From: Lactococcus cremoris subsp. cremoris NBRC 100676
Lineage (GTDB): Bacteria > Bacillota > Bacilli > Lactobacillales > Streptococcaceae
Length of the DNA stretch: 36,428 nt
Assembly: GCF_001591705.1 (NCBI RefSeq)
Contig: NZ_BCVK01000022.1
Location: forward strand, 1 to 36,428
Direction of reading: 5' to 3'
Shown piece by piece: positions 8,863 through 19,032 of the stretch. A program made the translations under genes and the position numbers. Each line of letters starts with the position of its first letter. Positions within the stretch are counted from its first letter, which is position 1. The notes beneath the pieces were generated by a model. That model was not told where the DNA came from and made no database searches. It worked only from the letters and a program-made list of their open reading frames with translations.

Positions 8863-8896
8863 AAAAAAGTACTGACGAAACGATCAGTACTTTTTT
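8863..8896 (-). terminator. Rho-independent terminator of hrcA-grpE-dnaK
   Basis: A 13-bp stem, AAAAAAGTACTGA / TCAGTACTTTTTT, with an 8-base loop, 6 bases after the dnaK stop. The A and T runs make it potentially bidirectional. Confidence 0.85.
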
Positions 8897-8902
8897 AAAA
8901 TA

Positions 8903-10729
<1,827 letters not shown>

Positions 10730-10797
10730 TTAAATCTCCTTTATTTCTTTTACTTATGAATAGTTTAAAGACTTTGCGGTCAATATTTTTTATTAAA

Positions 10798-11337
10798 TTA
10801 TTGTGCTACAACAACCATTGCAGGACGTAGTAAACGTTCGTGAAGTTGGTAGCCTTTTTGGAAGACTTGCACAATGCTGTCAGCTGGATGTTCGTCATCA
10901 GCTGGAACAGTTTGAACAGCCATGTGAAGGTTATGGTCAAAACTTTCATAAGAAACTTCTTCAACCCCTTCTTCTTTAAGGGCTGAAATTAAACTTTCTT
11001 GTACCATTTCAAGCCCTTTTTTAACATCATCTGTCAAACCTTCAACAGCAAGTGCACGTTCAAGATTATCTAATGAAGACAAGATTTTTTTTGCTAAATC
11101 TTGCGAGCGATACTTGACAAGTTGTAAACGTTCTTCATTTCCGCGACGTTGCACATTTTGCATTTCAGCAGAAACACGAAGGAATTTATTTTCCCACTTA
11201 GTTGCTAACTTTTGCGCTTCATCAAGTTCATTGATTTCTTCTTCAACGATATCTTCAAGCGCTTCTTCTGTTAACTCCTCAGTCACTTCTTCATCAACTT
11301 TTTCGTTTTTGATTTCTTCTTTAGTTTCTTCGGACAT
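10798..11337 (-). CDS. grpE: GrpE nucleotide exchange factor for DnaK
   Basis: It releases ADP from DnaK. The 179-residue protein has a strongly acidic N-terminus ([20 protein letters not shown]), a long helix from about residue 40 to 90 ([19 protein letters not shown]) and a C-terminal beta domain ending in [15 protein letters not shown], the family signature. The longer frame to 11370 would overlap hrcA. I chose the ATG at 11337, which follows GGAGG by four bases. It sits between hrcA and dnaK. Confidence 0.95.
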   Translation of the reverse strand: MSEETKEEIKNEKVDEEVTEELTEEALEDIVEEEINELDEAQKLATKWENKFLRVSAEMQNVQRRGNEERLQLVKYRSQDLAKKILSSLDNLERALAVEGLTDDVKKGLEMVQESLISALKEEGVEEVSYESFDHNLHMAVQTVPADDEHPADSIVQVFQKGYQLHERLLRPAMVVVAQ

Positions 11338-11366
11338 AGGCCCTCCTTTTTTAAATAACTTTTTAA

Positions 11367-12410
11367 TCATTTACTAATTTCATAATGGTTACCATCAAGG
11401 TAACGATAATAATCACTTAATTTCATTGTTAGAACTTTAGCAACTAAATCAAGAACTGATAAAGTTCTTTGATAATCCATTTCTACAGGTCCTACAACTG
11501 TCAATGTACCAAATCCACGATAAGGAATGACAAATTTTTGCGAGATAATTGTTAAATTTTTCATAAATTTTTCATCATTATCAAATTTAACAGCTCTCAT
11601 TTCATCATTATTTGTAATCTCGCGAATTTCATGAAGCATTCGCTCATCATCACTAAAGAGTTTATAGAGCTCTGCAAGATTATCCGTCGCATAGTCAAAA
11701 ATATTTTTACGACCAGCGACTGTCAGATGTTCTTTGAATAAATCATCAAAGATTGATTCAAAGAGTTGTAAAACTTCACTCGTGACCTTAAAATAGCGTT
11801 GAACAATTTGTGGAATTTCAGTGCGTAACGTATAGTGAATATCAATCACTTTTTTACCGACTAATCGTTCCTTAACCAAGTTGCTAAAAACAGCTAAATC
11901 TGCTTCTGTCATTGATTTTGGTAAAATAAATTGATTTGTTCTTACCTCACCAGTTCCCAAAGTAATGACCGAGAGCACCGAGTGATTATCAAGTATAACC
12001 ATTTCAAATGAGACTAATTGTTGGTCACGTTGCGGAGCATTAAGAACAAAACTCGTCAATCCTGTTAGTTCTGATAAGCTTTTAGCCGCAGTTTTAAACA
12101 AATCGGACAAGCGATAAAAATCGCCATCAAAAGCTTTCATCACTTTGAACAAGTCATTTTGACTGAACTCTTCTAACTGGATGACATTTTCCACAAAATA
12201 CTTATAGCCCGAAACGCTCGGAATGCGTCCACTTGAGGTATGTTCCTTTTGAATCAAACCCAGCCTTTCCAAAGCTTTCATATCATTTCGAATGGTTGCG
12301 CTAGAGGCTTGGATACTATCAAGGAGCGATTTTGAACCGATTGGTGTATGGTCCTTAGCATAAAGTGAAACAATCAAATTTAAAATTTGTCTTTGACGTT
12401 CTGTAATCAT
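11367..12410 (-). CDS. hrcA: HrcA heat-shock repressor
   Basis: Repressor of class I heat-shock genes that binds CIRCE and needs GroEL for activity. The 347 residues match the family. The N-terminal winged helix ([28 protein letters not shown], then [16 protein letters not shown]) is diagnostic, and a conserved SSGRIPS-GYKYFV stretch follows. The C-terminus contains [23 protein letters not shown]. The start is supported by GGAG five bases before the ATG. It is the first gene of hrcA-grpE-dnaK, so the repressor controls its own operon through the CIRCE copies at 12445 and 12525. Confidence 0.97.
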   Translation of the reverse strand: MITERQRQILNLIVSLYAKDHTPIGSKSLLDSIQASSATIRNDMKALERLGLIQKEHTSSGRIPSVSGYKYFVENVIQLEEFSQNDLFKVMKAFDGDFYRLSDLFKTAAKSLSELTGLTSFVLNAPQRDQQLVSFEMVILDNHSVLSVITLGTGEVRTNQFILPKSMTEADLAVFSNLVKERLVGKKVIDIHYTLRTEIPQIVQRYFKVTSEVLQLFESIFDDLFKEHLTVAGRKNIFDYATDNLAELYKLFSDDERMLHEIREITNNDEMRAVKFDNDEKFMKNLTIISQKFVIPYRGFGTLTVVGPVEMDYQRTLSVLDLVAKVLTMKLSDYYRYLDGNHYEISK

Positions 12411-12444
12411 AGCTGCTCCTTTCTTTATCTCTAAGTTTTTTCTT

Positions 12445-12471
12445 TTAGCACTCTTTACCTCTAAGTGCTAA
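12445..12471 (-). promoter_or_regulatory. CIRCE element, promoter-proximal copy
   Basis: TTAGCACTC-N9-AAGTGCTAA, one mismatch from the consensus TTAGCACTC-N9-GAGTGCTAA. It starts 8 bases downstream of the -10, so it covers the transcription start and the early leader. This is the classical place for HrcA repression. Confidence 0.92.
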
Positions 12472-12478
12472 CAAGTTT

Positions 12479-12507
12479 ATTATAACCCTTTGTTTATACC
12501 TTGTCAA
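12479..12507 (-). promoter_or_regulatory. Vegetative promoter of hrcA-grpE-dnaK
   Basis: Minus strand: a perfect -35 TTGACA (12502-12507), a 17-base spacer and a perfect -10 TATAAT (12479-12484). A full-consensus sigma-A promoter fits a system that is held down by a repressor. Confidence 0.92.
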
Positions 12508-12524
12508 GAAAAAAGACATAAAAA

Positions 12525-12551
12525 TTAGCACTCTTTTTATTAGAGTGCTAA
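12525..12551 (-). promoter_or_regulatory. CIRCE element, upstream copy, perfect; possible terminator
   Basis: TTAGCACTC-N9-GAGTGCTAA with no mismatch, ending 17 bases upstream of the -35. It begins 6 bases after the stop of the preceding operon, and on the transcribed strand its 9-bp stem is followed by TTTTT. It may therefore serve both as a second HrcA operator and as the terminator of the dacB-like operon. No other terminator is visible there. Confidence 0.9.
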
Positions 12552-12557
12552 TTTCTG

Positions 12558-12962
12558 TTATAAAAGATTAGAATCTTTGGATGTCTGCCAGATATTCATT
12601 AGTGTAACTACCATTACAGCAATAATAAAAAGATTTTCAAATCCAACTTGATGTTGAACAAAAAGCAAAACATAGTCAATAATTAAAAGTGCCATAATAA
12701 TCTCTAAAAGAATAAAAGTCACACGCCAAAATTTTAATAACAAAAAGATTAATAAGACAAAAATCAATAAATAGATAATACTTTGCCAACTTGTAATTGC
12801 TGACGAAATCTTATCCGTTAAAGATTTGAGGTTACTAGAGAGATTATTAAAAAATTGACTAAAGAAATTATTATGAACAAGAAGGATTTTAATCATTTCT
12901 GACAGGCTGTAAATAAAGAGAGCAACGTTCACATAAAGTAAAAGTCTAGTTCGATTTAACAT
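12558..12962 (-). CDS. Small membrane protein of unknown function
   Basis: A 134-residue protein I do not recognise. It has about four hydrophobic spans: residues 6-28, a pair at about 62-98 that may be one long or two short spans, and 105-125. The loop at about 32-58 is polar and Ser/Asn-rich. It follows the carboxypeptidase gene by 14 bases with a good AGGA ribosome site, so it is the third gene of the phosphoglycerate-mutase-like/DacB operon. That position suggests an envelope role, but nothing in the protein shows one. Its transcript probably ends at the perfect CIRCE. Confidence 0.7.
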   Translation of the reverse strand: MLNRTRLLLYVNVALFIYSLSEMIKILLVHNNFFSQFFNNLSSNLKSLTDKISSAITSWQSIIYLLIFVLLIFLLLKFWRVTFILLEIIMALLIIDYVLLFVQHQVGFENLFIIAVMVVTLMNIWQTSKDSNLL

Positions 12963-12976
12963 GTTCCTAATTTCCT

Positions 12977-13723
12977 TTAAGCTGGTAATAATTTAAGATA
13001 CTCTTCCAACGTCAATTGGTGCTCAGTCATGTATTTGGCATTTTCTAAACCAACATAGCGGAAATGCCAATCTTCATAACCAATTCCAGTGACTGCTTTT
13101 TTACCATCTGGAAAGCTAAGCATAAAACCATATTTGGGAGCAATCGCCGCAACTTGTTTGGCATATTGGCTTTCATTCAGGCTATCAATATTACTCATAT
13201 CAATTGCAAGACCAGTTTGATGCTCTGAACTTCCTGGTGGTTGAGAATAAGTTTGTACATCTTTTATTGCTTCTTCCTCAGAAATAGGATTCCCTGTACT
13301 ATTGACCGTTCCTTGACCATTCATTTCTGCTTGAACATAAGATTGATAGAGTCCTTCTTGGTATGAAACTGACCGATAACCTGAAATAAGATGCTCCGCT
13401 GGTGAAATTTCTTGGGCCGCAGCCAAAAATTGTTGAACTGCTGGTGCAATCCGTTGGTCAACTTGAATCCCATTAACAGTGGCTAATGTTGGGTTCATTT
13501 CAGGTTTAGGAGATGCTCGGCTGACTAAAACTAAATCCCAGTCAGACCTTTTTGAATCTGGTAAGTCTTTTTTCTTTGCCACTTCTTTAGATGATGAAAT
13601 ACTTGTTTTTTTTGTTGATTCATTGGTTGAATTCGACCTATTGTTTGTGATTAATATAAATCCCAAAGCTCCGACGATTAAAAGAACAAGCACAATTAAA
13701 CTAAAAGTAATTCTTTTTTTCAT
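12977..13723 (-). CDS. dacB: M15-family LD/DD-carboxypeptidase, membrane anchored
   Basis: It trims peptidoglycan stem peptides outside the cell. The 248-residue protein has an N-terminal membrane anchor (about residues 5-27, no lipobox Cys), a Ser/Lys-rich linker to about 55, and a VanY-type M15 domain. Zinc and catalytic motifs are visible: SGYRS, the HxxGxAxD motif in EHQTGLAID, and EDWHFRYVG near the end. L. lactis DacB was described as an LD-carboxypeptidase of this family, and this is probably that gene; a DD-specificity cannot be excluded from sequence. Its start overlaps the stop of the upstream gene by ATGA, so the two are coupled. Confidence 0.85.
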   Translation of the reverse strand: MKKRITFSLIVLVLLIVGALGFILITNNRSNSTNESTKKTSISSSKEVAKKKDLPDSKRSDWDLVLVSRASPKPEMNPTLATVNGIQVDQRIAPAVQQFLAAAQEISPAEHLISGYRSVSYQEGLYQSYVQAEMNGQGTVNSTGNPISEEEAIKDVQTYSQPPGSSEHQTGLAIDMSNIDSLNESQYAKQVAAIAPKYGFMLSFPDGKKAVTGIGYEDWHFRYVGLENAKYMTEHQLTLEEYLKLLPA

Positions 13724-14415
13724 TTTTTAGCTAACTTTTCACTTCCTATTTCTCGATAAGACATGTCCCCAACTTTTCCGATAGTGAATTTTCCGTCTTC
13801 AAAAGTCAAATGAGTAACAGAACCATTATCAAGACCATGCGGACGAGGAAGTTCGGGTTGAGCCAATTTTACAAAAGTTCCAATGGTCATACCATGGCTG
13901 ACAACAACAATATTTTTGGCTCCTTTTGATTCAGATTCTTTAGCAATGTCTGTAAAACCATCCATGATACGACCTGAAAGTTTTTCCCATGGTTCAGCCC
14001 AGCCTGCCGTATCAACTTCAAAAATTGCATTAGCAATCACTTCATCAGGCGGAAATTCATCAGTATGATTATTCCCAGTTTCGGTAAATATTCTTGGTAA
14101 AACTCCATCAAACAATTCGCCATCATAGCCTCCGTCAAACGATCCAAAACACCATTCTCGGATTCTTTTATCGTAAGTATAAGGAATTCCTTCGTTATCA
14201 GAATTAGCTAAGATAAAGCCCATTGTTTGAATTGTTCGGCCAGAATCAGACGAATATGCCCGATCAAATTTAATTCCTTTTTCTTTAAAGCCTAAGCCAA
14301 GTTCAATAATTCCTTGTTCTCCAGCTTCTGTCAAAGGTGTATCAGACCAACCTTGCGCTCGTCCAATTGTATTGAACATTGTCTTCCCATGTCGAACCAA
14401 ATAAATATTTACCAT
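13720..14415 (-). CDS. Histidine phosphatase superfamily (phosphoglycerate-mutase-like) protein
   Basis: A 231-residue cytoplasmic protein of the branch-1 histidine phosphatase family. The phosphohistidine motif LVRHGKTMFN is at about residues 6-15, the second catalytic His lies in VVVSHGMTIG near 175, and an Arg lies in SDSGRTIQT near 60. It may be a general phosphatase rather than a true glycolytic mutase, because the main mutase in these bacteria is usually the longer, cofactor-dependent GpmA. A GTG at 14418 is possible, but the ATG at 14415 has GGAG at five bases. It is the first gene of an operon with the carboxypeptidase. Confidence 0.85.
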   Translation of the reverse strand: MVNIYLVRHGKTMFNTIGRAQGWSDTPLTEAGEQGIIELGLGFKEKGIKFDRAYSSDSGRTIQTMGFILANSDNEGIPYTYDKRIREWCFGSFDGGYDGELFDGVLPRIFTETGNNHTDEFPPDEVIANAIFEVDTAGWAEPWEKLSGRIMDGFTDIAKESESKGAKNIVVVSHGMTIGTFVKLAQPELPRPHGLDNGSVTHLTFEDGKFTIGKVGDMSYREIGSEKLAKK

Positions 14416-14485
14416 CACTACTCCCCTTTTTAATGATTTGATTTTAATAAAAAAGCTTTACGATATCTTTTTTCTATTTGTACAT

Positions 14486-14965
14486 TTAAAGCCATTCTTG
14501 CTTAACTGTGAAAAATGAGCCACGCACTTCACCTGCTAATTTTGAGCGTTGGCGCGCAAATTTAAACTTTCCTTCAAGTTCTTTAGGGATTTCCATCCCA
14601 ACGGAAAATTTAATGCCGACCGCACGTTTCGGTTTCTTGCCTTCCTGACCGACCTTTTCATAAAGCAGATTTAAAACCATTCCATCTTCATAATAAAATT
14701 CTGGCCAGTAGAGTTCATCACTTTCATAAATAGCCACTTCAAGCAGTTTTGCCGAAAATTTCAAATCGCGTTCTTCAAGTAAAATCTGCTCAAACAAAGC
14801 AACTTCTTCCTGCTTTTCACTAGCTGGATAAGTCAGATATTCAAATTTATATTTATTCCAAAAATATCGTGCTTCATTAGCCCGTAAACCTGCTAAAGCC
14901 TCTGCTACAGGAGAACTTTCTAGTCCGACCGTTTCTACTTCTTTAAAATTTACTTTGTAAGCCAT
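14486..14965 (-). CDS. Hypothetical protein, 159 residues
   Basis: I do not recognise this protein. It is a soluble, charged protein with no signal or membrane segment, rich in aromatic residues (ARYFWNKYKFEYLTY at about 32-46 and ELYWPEFYYEDG near 85-96). GGAGG lies 7 bases before the ATG and codon use is like its neighbours, so it is very likely real. It stands alone: UPF0210 upstream ends with a terminator at 15039, and the phosphatase operon lies 70 bases downstream. A weak hairpin at about 14450-14475 (AAAAAAG / CTTTTTT) may end its transcript. Confidence 0.7.
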   Translation of the reverse strand: MAYKVNFKEVETVGLESSPVAEALAGLRANEARYFWNKYKFEYLTYPASEKQEEVALFEQILLEERDLKFSAKLLEVAIYESDELYWPEFYYEDGMVLNLLYEKVGQEGKKPKRAVGIKFSVGMEIPKELEGKFKFARQRSKLAGEVRGSFFTVKQEWL

Positions 14966-15038
14966 ATAATAACCTCCGTTTTTCCACTTCTATCATTATA
15001 TCATTTTTGGAAGCGCTCTTCATTTTTTTAAAATATTA

Positions 15039-15062
15039 AAAATTGACGTTGAAGTCAATTTT
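15039..15062 (-). terminator. Terminator after the UPF0210 gene
   Basis: Stem AAAATTGAC-gttgaa-GTCAATTTT, followed on the minus strand by TTAA. It overlaps the stop codon of the gene. Confidence 0.75.
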
Positions 15063-16398
15063 AGTTTTTAAATGAGTGAATTGGCGCTGGAATTTGTCCA
15101 CCACGAGCAATAAAATCTGCTGATGATGCCTTGTTGACACGCATGACCGGGGCCACACCAAAGAGACCTCCGAATTCAATTTGCTCTCCTTCTTTACCCA
15201 TTGGGATAATACGAACAGCAGTTGTTTTTTGATTAATGACACCAATCGCCGCTTCATCAGCAATCATAGCTGCAATGGTAGAGGCTGGTGTTTCTTCAGG
15301 AATCGCAATCATGTCCAGCCCAACTGAGCAAACGCAAGTCATCGCTTCTAATTTTTCGATATTTAACGCTCCAGAGTTCACGGCTGCTATCATTCCTTCG
15401 TCTTCCGAAACTGGAATAAAGGCTCCTGAAAGTCCTCCAACACGTTCAGCTGCCATGACTCCGCCTTTTTTCACGGCATCATTAAGCATGGCAAGTGCGG
15501 CTGTTGTTCCATGAGTTCCAACAGTTTCTAAGCCCATTTCTTCCAAGACACGCGCAACTGAATCCCCAATTGCCGGTGTAGGTGCGAGTGATAAATCAAC
15601 AATTCCAAATTCAACATTCAGTCTTTCAGAAGCCATTTGTCCAACCAGTTGACCAATTCTCGTAATTTTAAATGCTGTTTTCTTGATAGTTTCAGCTAAG
15701 ATATCAAAAGATTCGCCACGAACTTTTTCGAGGGCACGTTTAACAACACCTGGCCCTGAAACCCCAACATTGATAATCGTATCCGCTTCACCTACACCAT
15801 GAAAAGCCCCTGCCATAAAGGGATTATCTTCTACAGCATTAGCAAAAACGACAAGTTTAGCATTGAGCCATTTGTCCCCTTTGGACATAATTTTGATAGT
15901 TTCACCCATATCTCGAACTGCTGTCATATTAATTCCGCTCTTAGTTGAACCGACATTTACTGATGCACATACGCGCTCAGTTGCTGCTAGGGCTTTAGGC
16001 ATAGATTTAATCAAAATCTCATCCCCTTTTTGATATCCTTTTTGCACCAGTGCCGAATAGCCACCGATAAAATCAATACCTATTTCTTTTGCTGCGCGGT
16101 CCATAGCCAGGGCAAGCGGAGTATAATCATCAGCAGCCGTTGCTGCACCAATAATTGCGATTGGCGTTACCGAAACTCGTTTGTTCACAATCTTAATTCC
16201 GAGTTCGTGCCCAATCTCATTGCCGACTTCGACAAGTTTACCTGCTTTATTGACAATTTTTTGATAGATTTTTTCAGCGGCTTTGTCAATATCAGCATCA
16301 ATACAATCAAGAAGACTGATTCCCATTGTTATTGTGCGAATATCGAAATTTTGTTCTTCAATCATCGCAATTGTTTCTTTGATATTTTGGATGTCCAT
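15061..16398 (-). CDS. UPF0210 / PFL-family (DUF711-type) protein
   Basis: A 445-residue cytoplasmic protein of the UPF0210 family, distantly like pyruvate formate-lyase by fold but without proven activity. The N-terminus [32 protein letters not shown] and the many small-residue-rich segments ([32 protein letters not shown]) are typical. It contains several Cys residues ([16 protein letters not shown]), but I can assign no catalytic role. It follows the ACT-domain gene, with 116 bases between that hold an 11-bp inverted repeat. This pairing is frequent in Firmicutes and suggests that the ACT protein senses a ligand for it. Confidence 0.85.
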   Translation of the reverse strand: MDIQNIKETIAMIEEQNFDIRTITMGISLLDCIDADIDKAAEKIYQKIVNKAGKLVEVGNEIGHELGIKIVNKRVSVTPIAIIGAATAADDYTPLALAMDRAAKEIGIDFIGGYSALVQKGYQKGDEILIKSMPKALAATERVCASVNVGSTKSGINMTAVRDMGETIKIMSKGDKWLNAKLVVFANAVEDNPFMAGAFHGVGEADTIINVGVSGPGVVKRALEKVRGESFDILAETIKKTAFKITRIGQLVGQMASERLNVEFGIVDLSLAPTPAIGDSVARVLEEMGLETVGTHGTTAALAMLNDAVKKGGVMAAERVGGLSGAFIPVSEDEGMIAAVNSGALNIEKLEAMTCVCSVGLDMIAIPEETPASTIAAMIADEAAIGVINQKTTAVRIIPMGKEGEQIEFGGLFGVAPVMRVNKASSADFIARGGQIPAPIHSFKN

Positions 16399-16428
16399 TA
16401 TTTGATTTCCTTAGTTTTGGTTAAAATA

Positions 16429-16463
16429 TTACTGACAGAAATATTTTTAATCTCTGTCAGTAA
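16429..16463. repeat. Inverted pair of the TTACTGACA repeat
   Basis: TTACTGACAGA (16429-16439) and TCTGTCAGTAA (16453-16463) form a perfect 11-bp inverted repeat with a 13-base loop, between the ACT and UPF0210 genes. On the minus strand no U-run follows, so strong termination is unlikely. A lone copy, TTCTGTCAGT, sits at 16502-16511 next to the ACT stop. Confidence 0.8.
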
Positions 16464-16514
16464 AAATGCTTAATAATAAAAGTAATTCGTCGACTAATTT
16501 TTTCTGTCAGTCAA

Positions 16515-16778
16515 TTACAATTTGTGCATCGCGTTAAAAATAGCTTCATTTTGAACATGAATATTAACGCCAAGTGCTTCACCTTTTCTTGAAAGTTCAG
16601 CTTGAAAAGCTGAAAAATCACTGTTTCTAGTTTCAACAACCATCATCATGGTAAAAGCTCCACTCATCAAAGTTTGTGAAATCTCAATGATATTTGCTTC
16701 TAATTCTGATAATGTCGCTGTGACTCCAGCGACAATACCGATTTTATCTGCTCCGACTACTGTTACAACTGCGCGCAT
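16515..16778 (-). CDS. ACT-domain protein (UPF0237 type)
   Basis: A single 87-residue ACT domain, a small ligand-binding module that usually senses amino acids. The N-terminus MRAVVTVVGADKIGIVAGVTATLSE has the Gly-containing loop where ligands bind in the family, and the ANIIEISQTLMSGAFTMMMVVE segment is the second strand-helix unit. It resembles the N-terminal half of GcvR. The start has GGAG seven bases upstream. It lies upstream of UPF0210 and probably acts with it. The gap between them contains ACTGACA repeats rather than a clear promoter. Confidence 0.88.
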   Translation of the reverse strand: MRAVVTVVGADKIGIVAGVTATLSELEANIIEISQTLMSGAFTMMMVVETRNSDFSAFQAELSRKGEALGVNIHVQNEAIFNAMHKL

Positions 16779-16913
16779 TTTGTTTCTCCATTCAAATTTT
16801 TATACTATTATAACATTTTTATTTAAATTTTCAGTCAATTTTCTTGTCAAGTAAATAAAGTTTTTTAGACAGCTTTGTCAGTACATTTGAATTATGTTTT
16901 ATCTCCCCTATTT

Positions 16914-16922
16914 TGCTATAAT
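16914..16922 (+). promoter_or_regulatory. Extended -10 box 9 bases before the prenyltransferase start
   Basis: TGCTATAAT is a perfect extended -10. Nine bases separate it from the ATG at 16932, giving a predicted 5' leader of only about 0-3 bases. No -35 is evident, which is acceptable for an extended -10. Confidence 0.55.
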
Positions 16923-16931
16923 CAGCTTATC

Positions 16932-17873
16932 ATGACTTTAAAAACTTTCTTTAATTTTACACGTATTCAAACTTTACCAGCGGCTTTGCTCTCACCAATT
17001 GCTGGCTGTCTTTTTGCTCTTTGGTATTTTAAAAGCTTCCACTTTTGGCCCACCTTTTTCTTTTTTATCGGTTTAGCTAGTATTAATCTTTTTGTCTCTG
17101 CTTGGAATAATTTAATGGATTATCAAAAAGCTCTTGACCCTGAATATAAAAAATGGAATATTATCGTTGCCAAATCAATTAATCCTAAACTTGCTTTAAA
17201 AATATGCTTGTCTTTCTTAGTTGTTGATGTAATTGTTGGACTAGTTGTTCTTTTCATGACTAATCTTGCTGTTCTTCCCATTGGTGGCCTTTGTTTTTTG
17301 ATTGCTATTTTCTATACCTATGGTCCTTTTGCCTTCTCTCGCTTTCCTCTAGGTGAACTTTTAGCCGGTCTTTGTGAGGGATTCTTTGGATTTTTCCTTG
17401 CGGTCTATCTTAATTCTTATGACAAAGGATATTTTTTCATTAGCTTTGACAAAAACTGGCTCATGACTTGGACTTGGGATTTTAAAATTCTTCTCCCAAT
17501 ACTTTTAGTCGGCTTGATGTGTTTTGTTCAAAATTTTAATATCATGTTTTCTGACAATATTTGCGATTTAGACCAAGACATTCGTAACGAGCGTTATACC
17601 CTTCCTTATTATTTAAAAATTCCACTGAGTTTAAAAATATTTACTGGACTTTATCTTTTTGCCGGGCTCTGTATTCTACTTGCTATTTGTCTCAAAATTT
17701 TACCCATTTGGTCACTACTCATGCTAATCATTTCAGTTAGAGTTATTCCTAATATTCAAAAATTCAGGGCAAAGCAAAGTAAATCAGAAACTTTCCATTT
17801 ACAGATTAACAATCTTATGCTATTTAATGCCTCACTTGCTATCACTCTTTTACTAGGTATCATTTTTAGATAA
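16932..17873 (+). CDS. UbiA-family prenyltransferase, MenA-like
   Basis: A 313-residue integral membrane enzyme that transfers a polyprenyl chain to an aromatic acceptor, likely in menaquinone synthesis. The two Asp-rich motifs of the family are present: NNLMDYQKALD at about residues 59-69 and DNICDLDQD (DxxxDxxxD) at 208-216. Eight or nine hydrophobic spans follow the usual pattern. An in-frame TTG at 16875 would add 19 residues but lies upstream of the -10. The ATG at 16932 gives the family N-terminus and has no ribosome site. It is one of only two plus-strand genes and converges on the endonuclease-family gene through a shared terminator. Which quinone or lipid it serves is not shown. Confidence 0.82.
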   Translation: MTLKTFFNFTRIQTLPAALLSPIAGCLFALWYFKSFHFWPTFFFFIGLASINLFVSAWNNLMDYQKALDPEYKKWNIIVAKSINPKLALKICLSFLVVDVIVGLVVLFMTNLAVLPIGGLCFLIAIFYTYGPFAFSRFPLGELLAGLCEGFFGFFLAVYLNSYDKGYFFISFDKNWLMTWTWDFKILLPILLVGLMCFVQNFNIMFSDNICDLDQDIRNERYTLPYYLKIPLSLKIFTGLYLFAGLCILLAICLKILPIWSLLMLIISVRVIPNIQKFRAKQSKSETFHLQINNLMLFNASLAITLLLGIIFR

Positions 17874-17875
17874 AC

Positions 17876-17899
17876 AAAAAAAGCGCTAAGCGCTTTTTA
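17876..17899. terminator. Bidirectional terminator between convergent genes
   Basis: AAAAAGCG-ctaag-CGCTTTTT with A and T runs on both sides. It serves the plus-strand prenyltransferase and the minus-strand phosphatase-family gene. Confidence 0.88.
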
Positions 17900-18955
17900 T
17901 TTTTCTAAAGAAAAGTCCATGAGAACTGGTTGATGGTCTGACGATTTAAATTGATTATCAATGGTTTGTATTTTTAAGTCTTTTATATTATTTGAAATAA
18001 GAAATCCGTCAATAATTCCAAAAGTATTTTTGGGATTTTTTTGATGATAAGCAAAATCAAGTGAGCGCACGGTTGGTGCATTAGTTGGTGCAACTACTCG
18101 CATTCCTTTAGTCAAATTCTCCGTTGGAAACTCCTTCATCCAAGTCAATTCTGGATGAGCTTTACCAGCTAGGGCATGATTATAGTCTGCTCCACAAATC
18201 ACATAATCCCCTTTATTGACATACTTTTTCATCGCATCAAAGAGTGTCACTAATTGTTGCTTTTGAATTTTTTGGTCTGTGATAAATGCTGATAAGTGAG
18301 TATTAAAAATTACAAACTTTTTATCCGAATTTTTGATAGGCAAAAGGCTGACAGAAAATGCCCGGTCTAAATCAAAAAATTTATTAAAGTTGGTTTCGAT
18401 TGGTAACTTATATCTGGTTGAATTTTCAATTTCATATTTAGAATAAGTCATAATGCCAGATTTGGCTTTTCCAATTGGTTTTGTCACGGGATAAAATAGA
18501 TAAGCAGAGTCATAGTTTTGCGTTAATACACTACTATAATCAGGAAGACCTGCGCGTACCAACTGAGGTTCATTCACCTGCTGACTTCGGTCTCCTTGCC
18601 AATCAATTTCTTGAATATTTCCGAAATCAGGATTTTCTTTTTTAATAAGTCTAATATCTTCTTGAATCGCAGACTTGACAGCAGATTTGCTGTAAGCATG
18701 CACATCATCTCCACCATCCATGAAAAAATTAAAAGAAGGTGGGTAGGAACCATAACCAATATTAAATGTCATCATTTTATAGGTTTTTCCCAATTCAACT
18801 TGTTGAGTTTGCGGATTTTTGATACTTTGCTTGATATCATTTGGCAGACGATGATATTGAGCATAGACATAAATAACGTATGAGCCGATGATGACAGCAA
18901 AAACTAAAATAATGCTGACAATAATTTTTCCAATTAATTTCAAACAATTTTTCAT
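17897..18955 (-). CDS. Endonuclease/exonuclease/phosphatase-family protein, membrane anchored
   Basis: A 352-residue protein with one N-terminal membrane span (about residues 6-31) and an extracytoplasmic EEP domain. The metal and catalytic motifs are all visible: MTFNIGYG (Asn), NIQEID (Glu), FNTHLSAF (His), GADYNH (Asp/Asn) and SSDHQPV (Asp-His). This fold includes secreted nucleases and sphingomyelinase-like or phosphoinositide-type phosphatases, so the substrate is open. A TTG at 18991 lies in frame with GGAG three bases upstream, but it falls inside a TTTACTGACA inverted repeat. The ATG at 18955 begins the typical charged-then-hydrophobic anchor, so I prefer it, although its ribosome site is weak. 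Confidence 0.8.
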   Translation of the reverse strand: MKNCLKLIGKIIVSIILVFAVIIGSYVIYVYAQYHRLPNDIKQSIKNPQTQQVELGKTYKMMTFNIGYGSYPPSFNFFMDGGDDVHAYSKSAVKSAIQEDIRLIKKENPDFGNIQEIDWQGDRSQQVNEPQLVRAGLPDYSSVLTQNYDSAYLFYPVTKPIGKAKSGIMTYSKYEIENSTRYKLPIETNFNKFFDLDRAFSVSLLPIKNSDKKFVIFNTHLSAFITDQKIQKQQLVTLFDAMKKYVNKGDYVICGADYNHALAGKAHPELTWMKEFPTENLTKGMRVVAPTNAPTVRSLDFAYHQKNPKNTFGIIDGFLISNNIKDLKIQTIDNQFKSSDHQPVLMDFSLEK

Positions 18956-18980
18956 ATTATTCACTAAATATTTTAGGAAA

Positions 18981-19017
18981 TTTACTGACAAAGACTCCGA
19001 AAATCTCTGTCAGTAAA
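18981..19017. repeat. Inverted pair of the TTTACTGACA repeat
   Basis: TTTACTGACA (18981-18990) and TGTCAGTAAA (19008-19017), perfect 10-bp arms with a 17-base loop; the inner AGA/TCT extends the stem after one mismatch. It lies between the isochorismatase-family and EEP genes. Confidence 0.85.
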
Positions 19018-19032
19018 CTGGGTGGCCTAAAC

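Noticed and set aside
16030-16473. Plus-strand 147-residue open frame opposite UPF0210
   Set aside because: It is antisense to a clear gene and ends in a repeat region; there is no ribosome site or recognisable domain.
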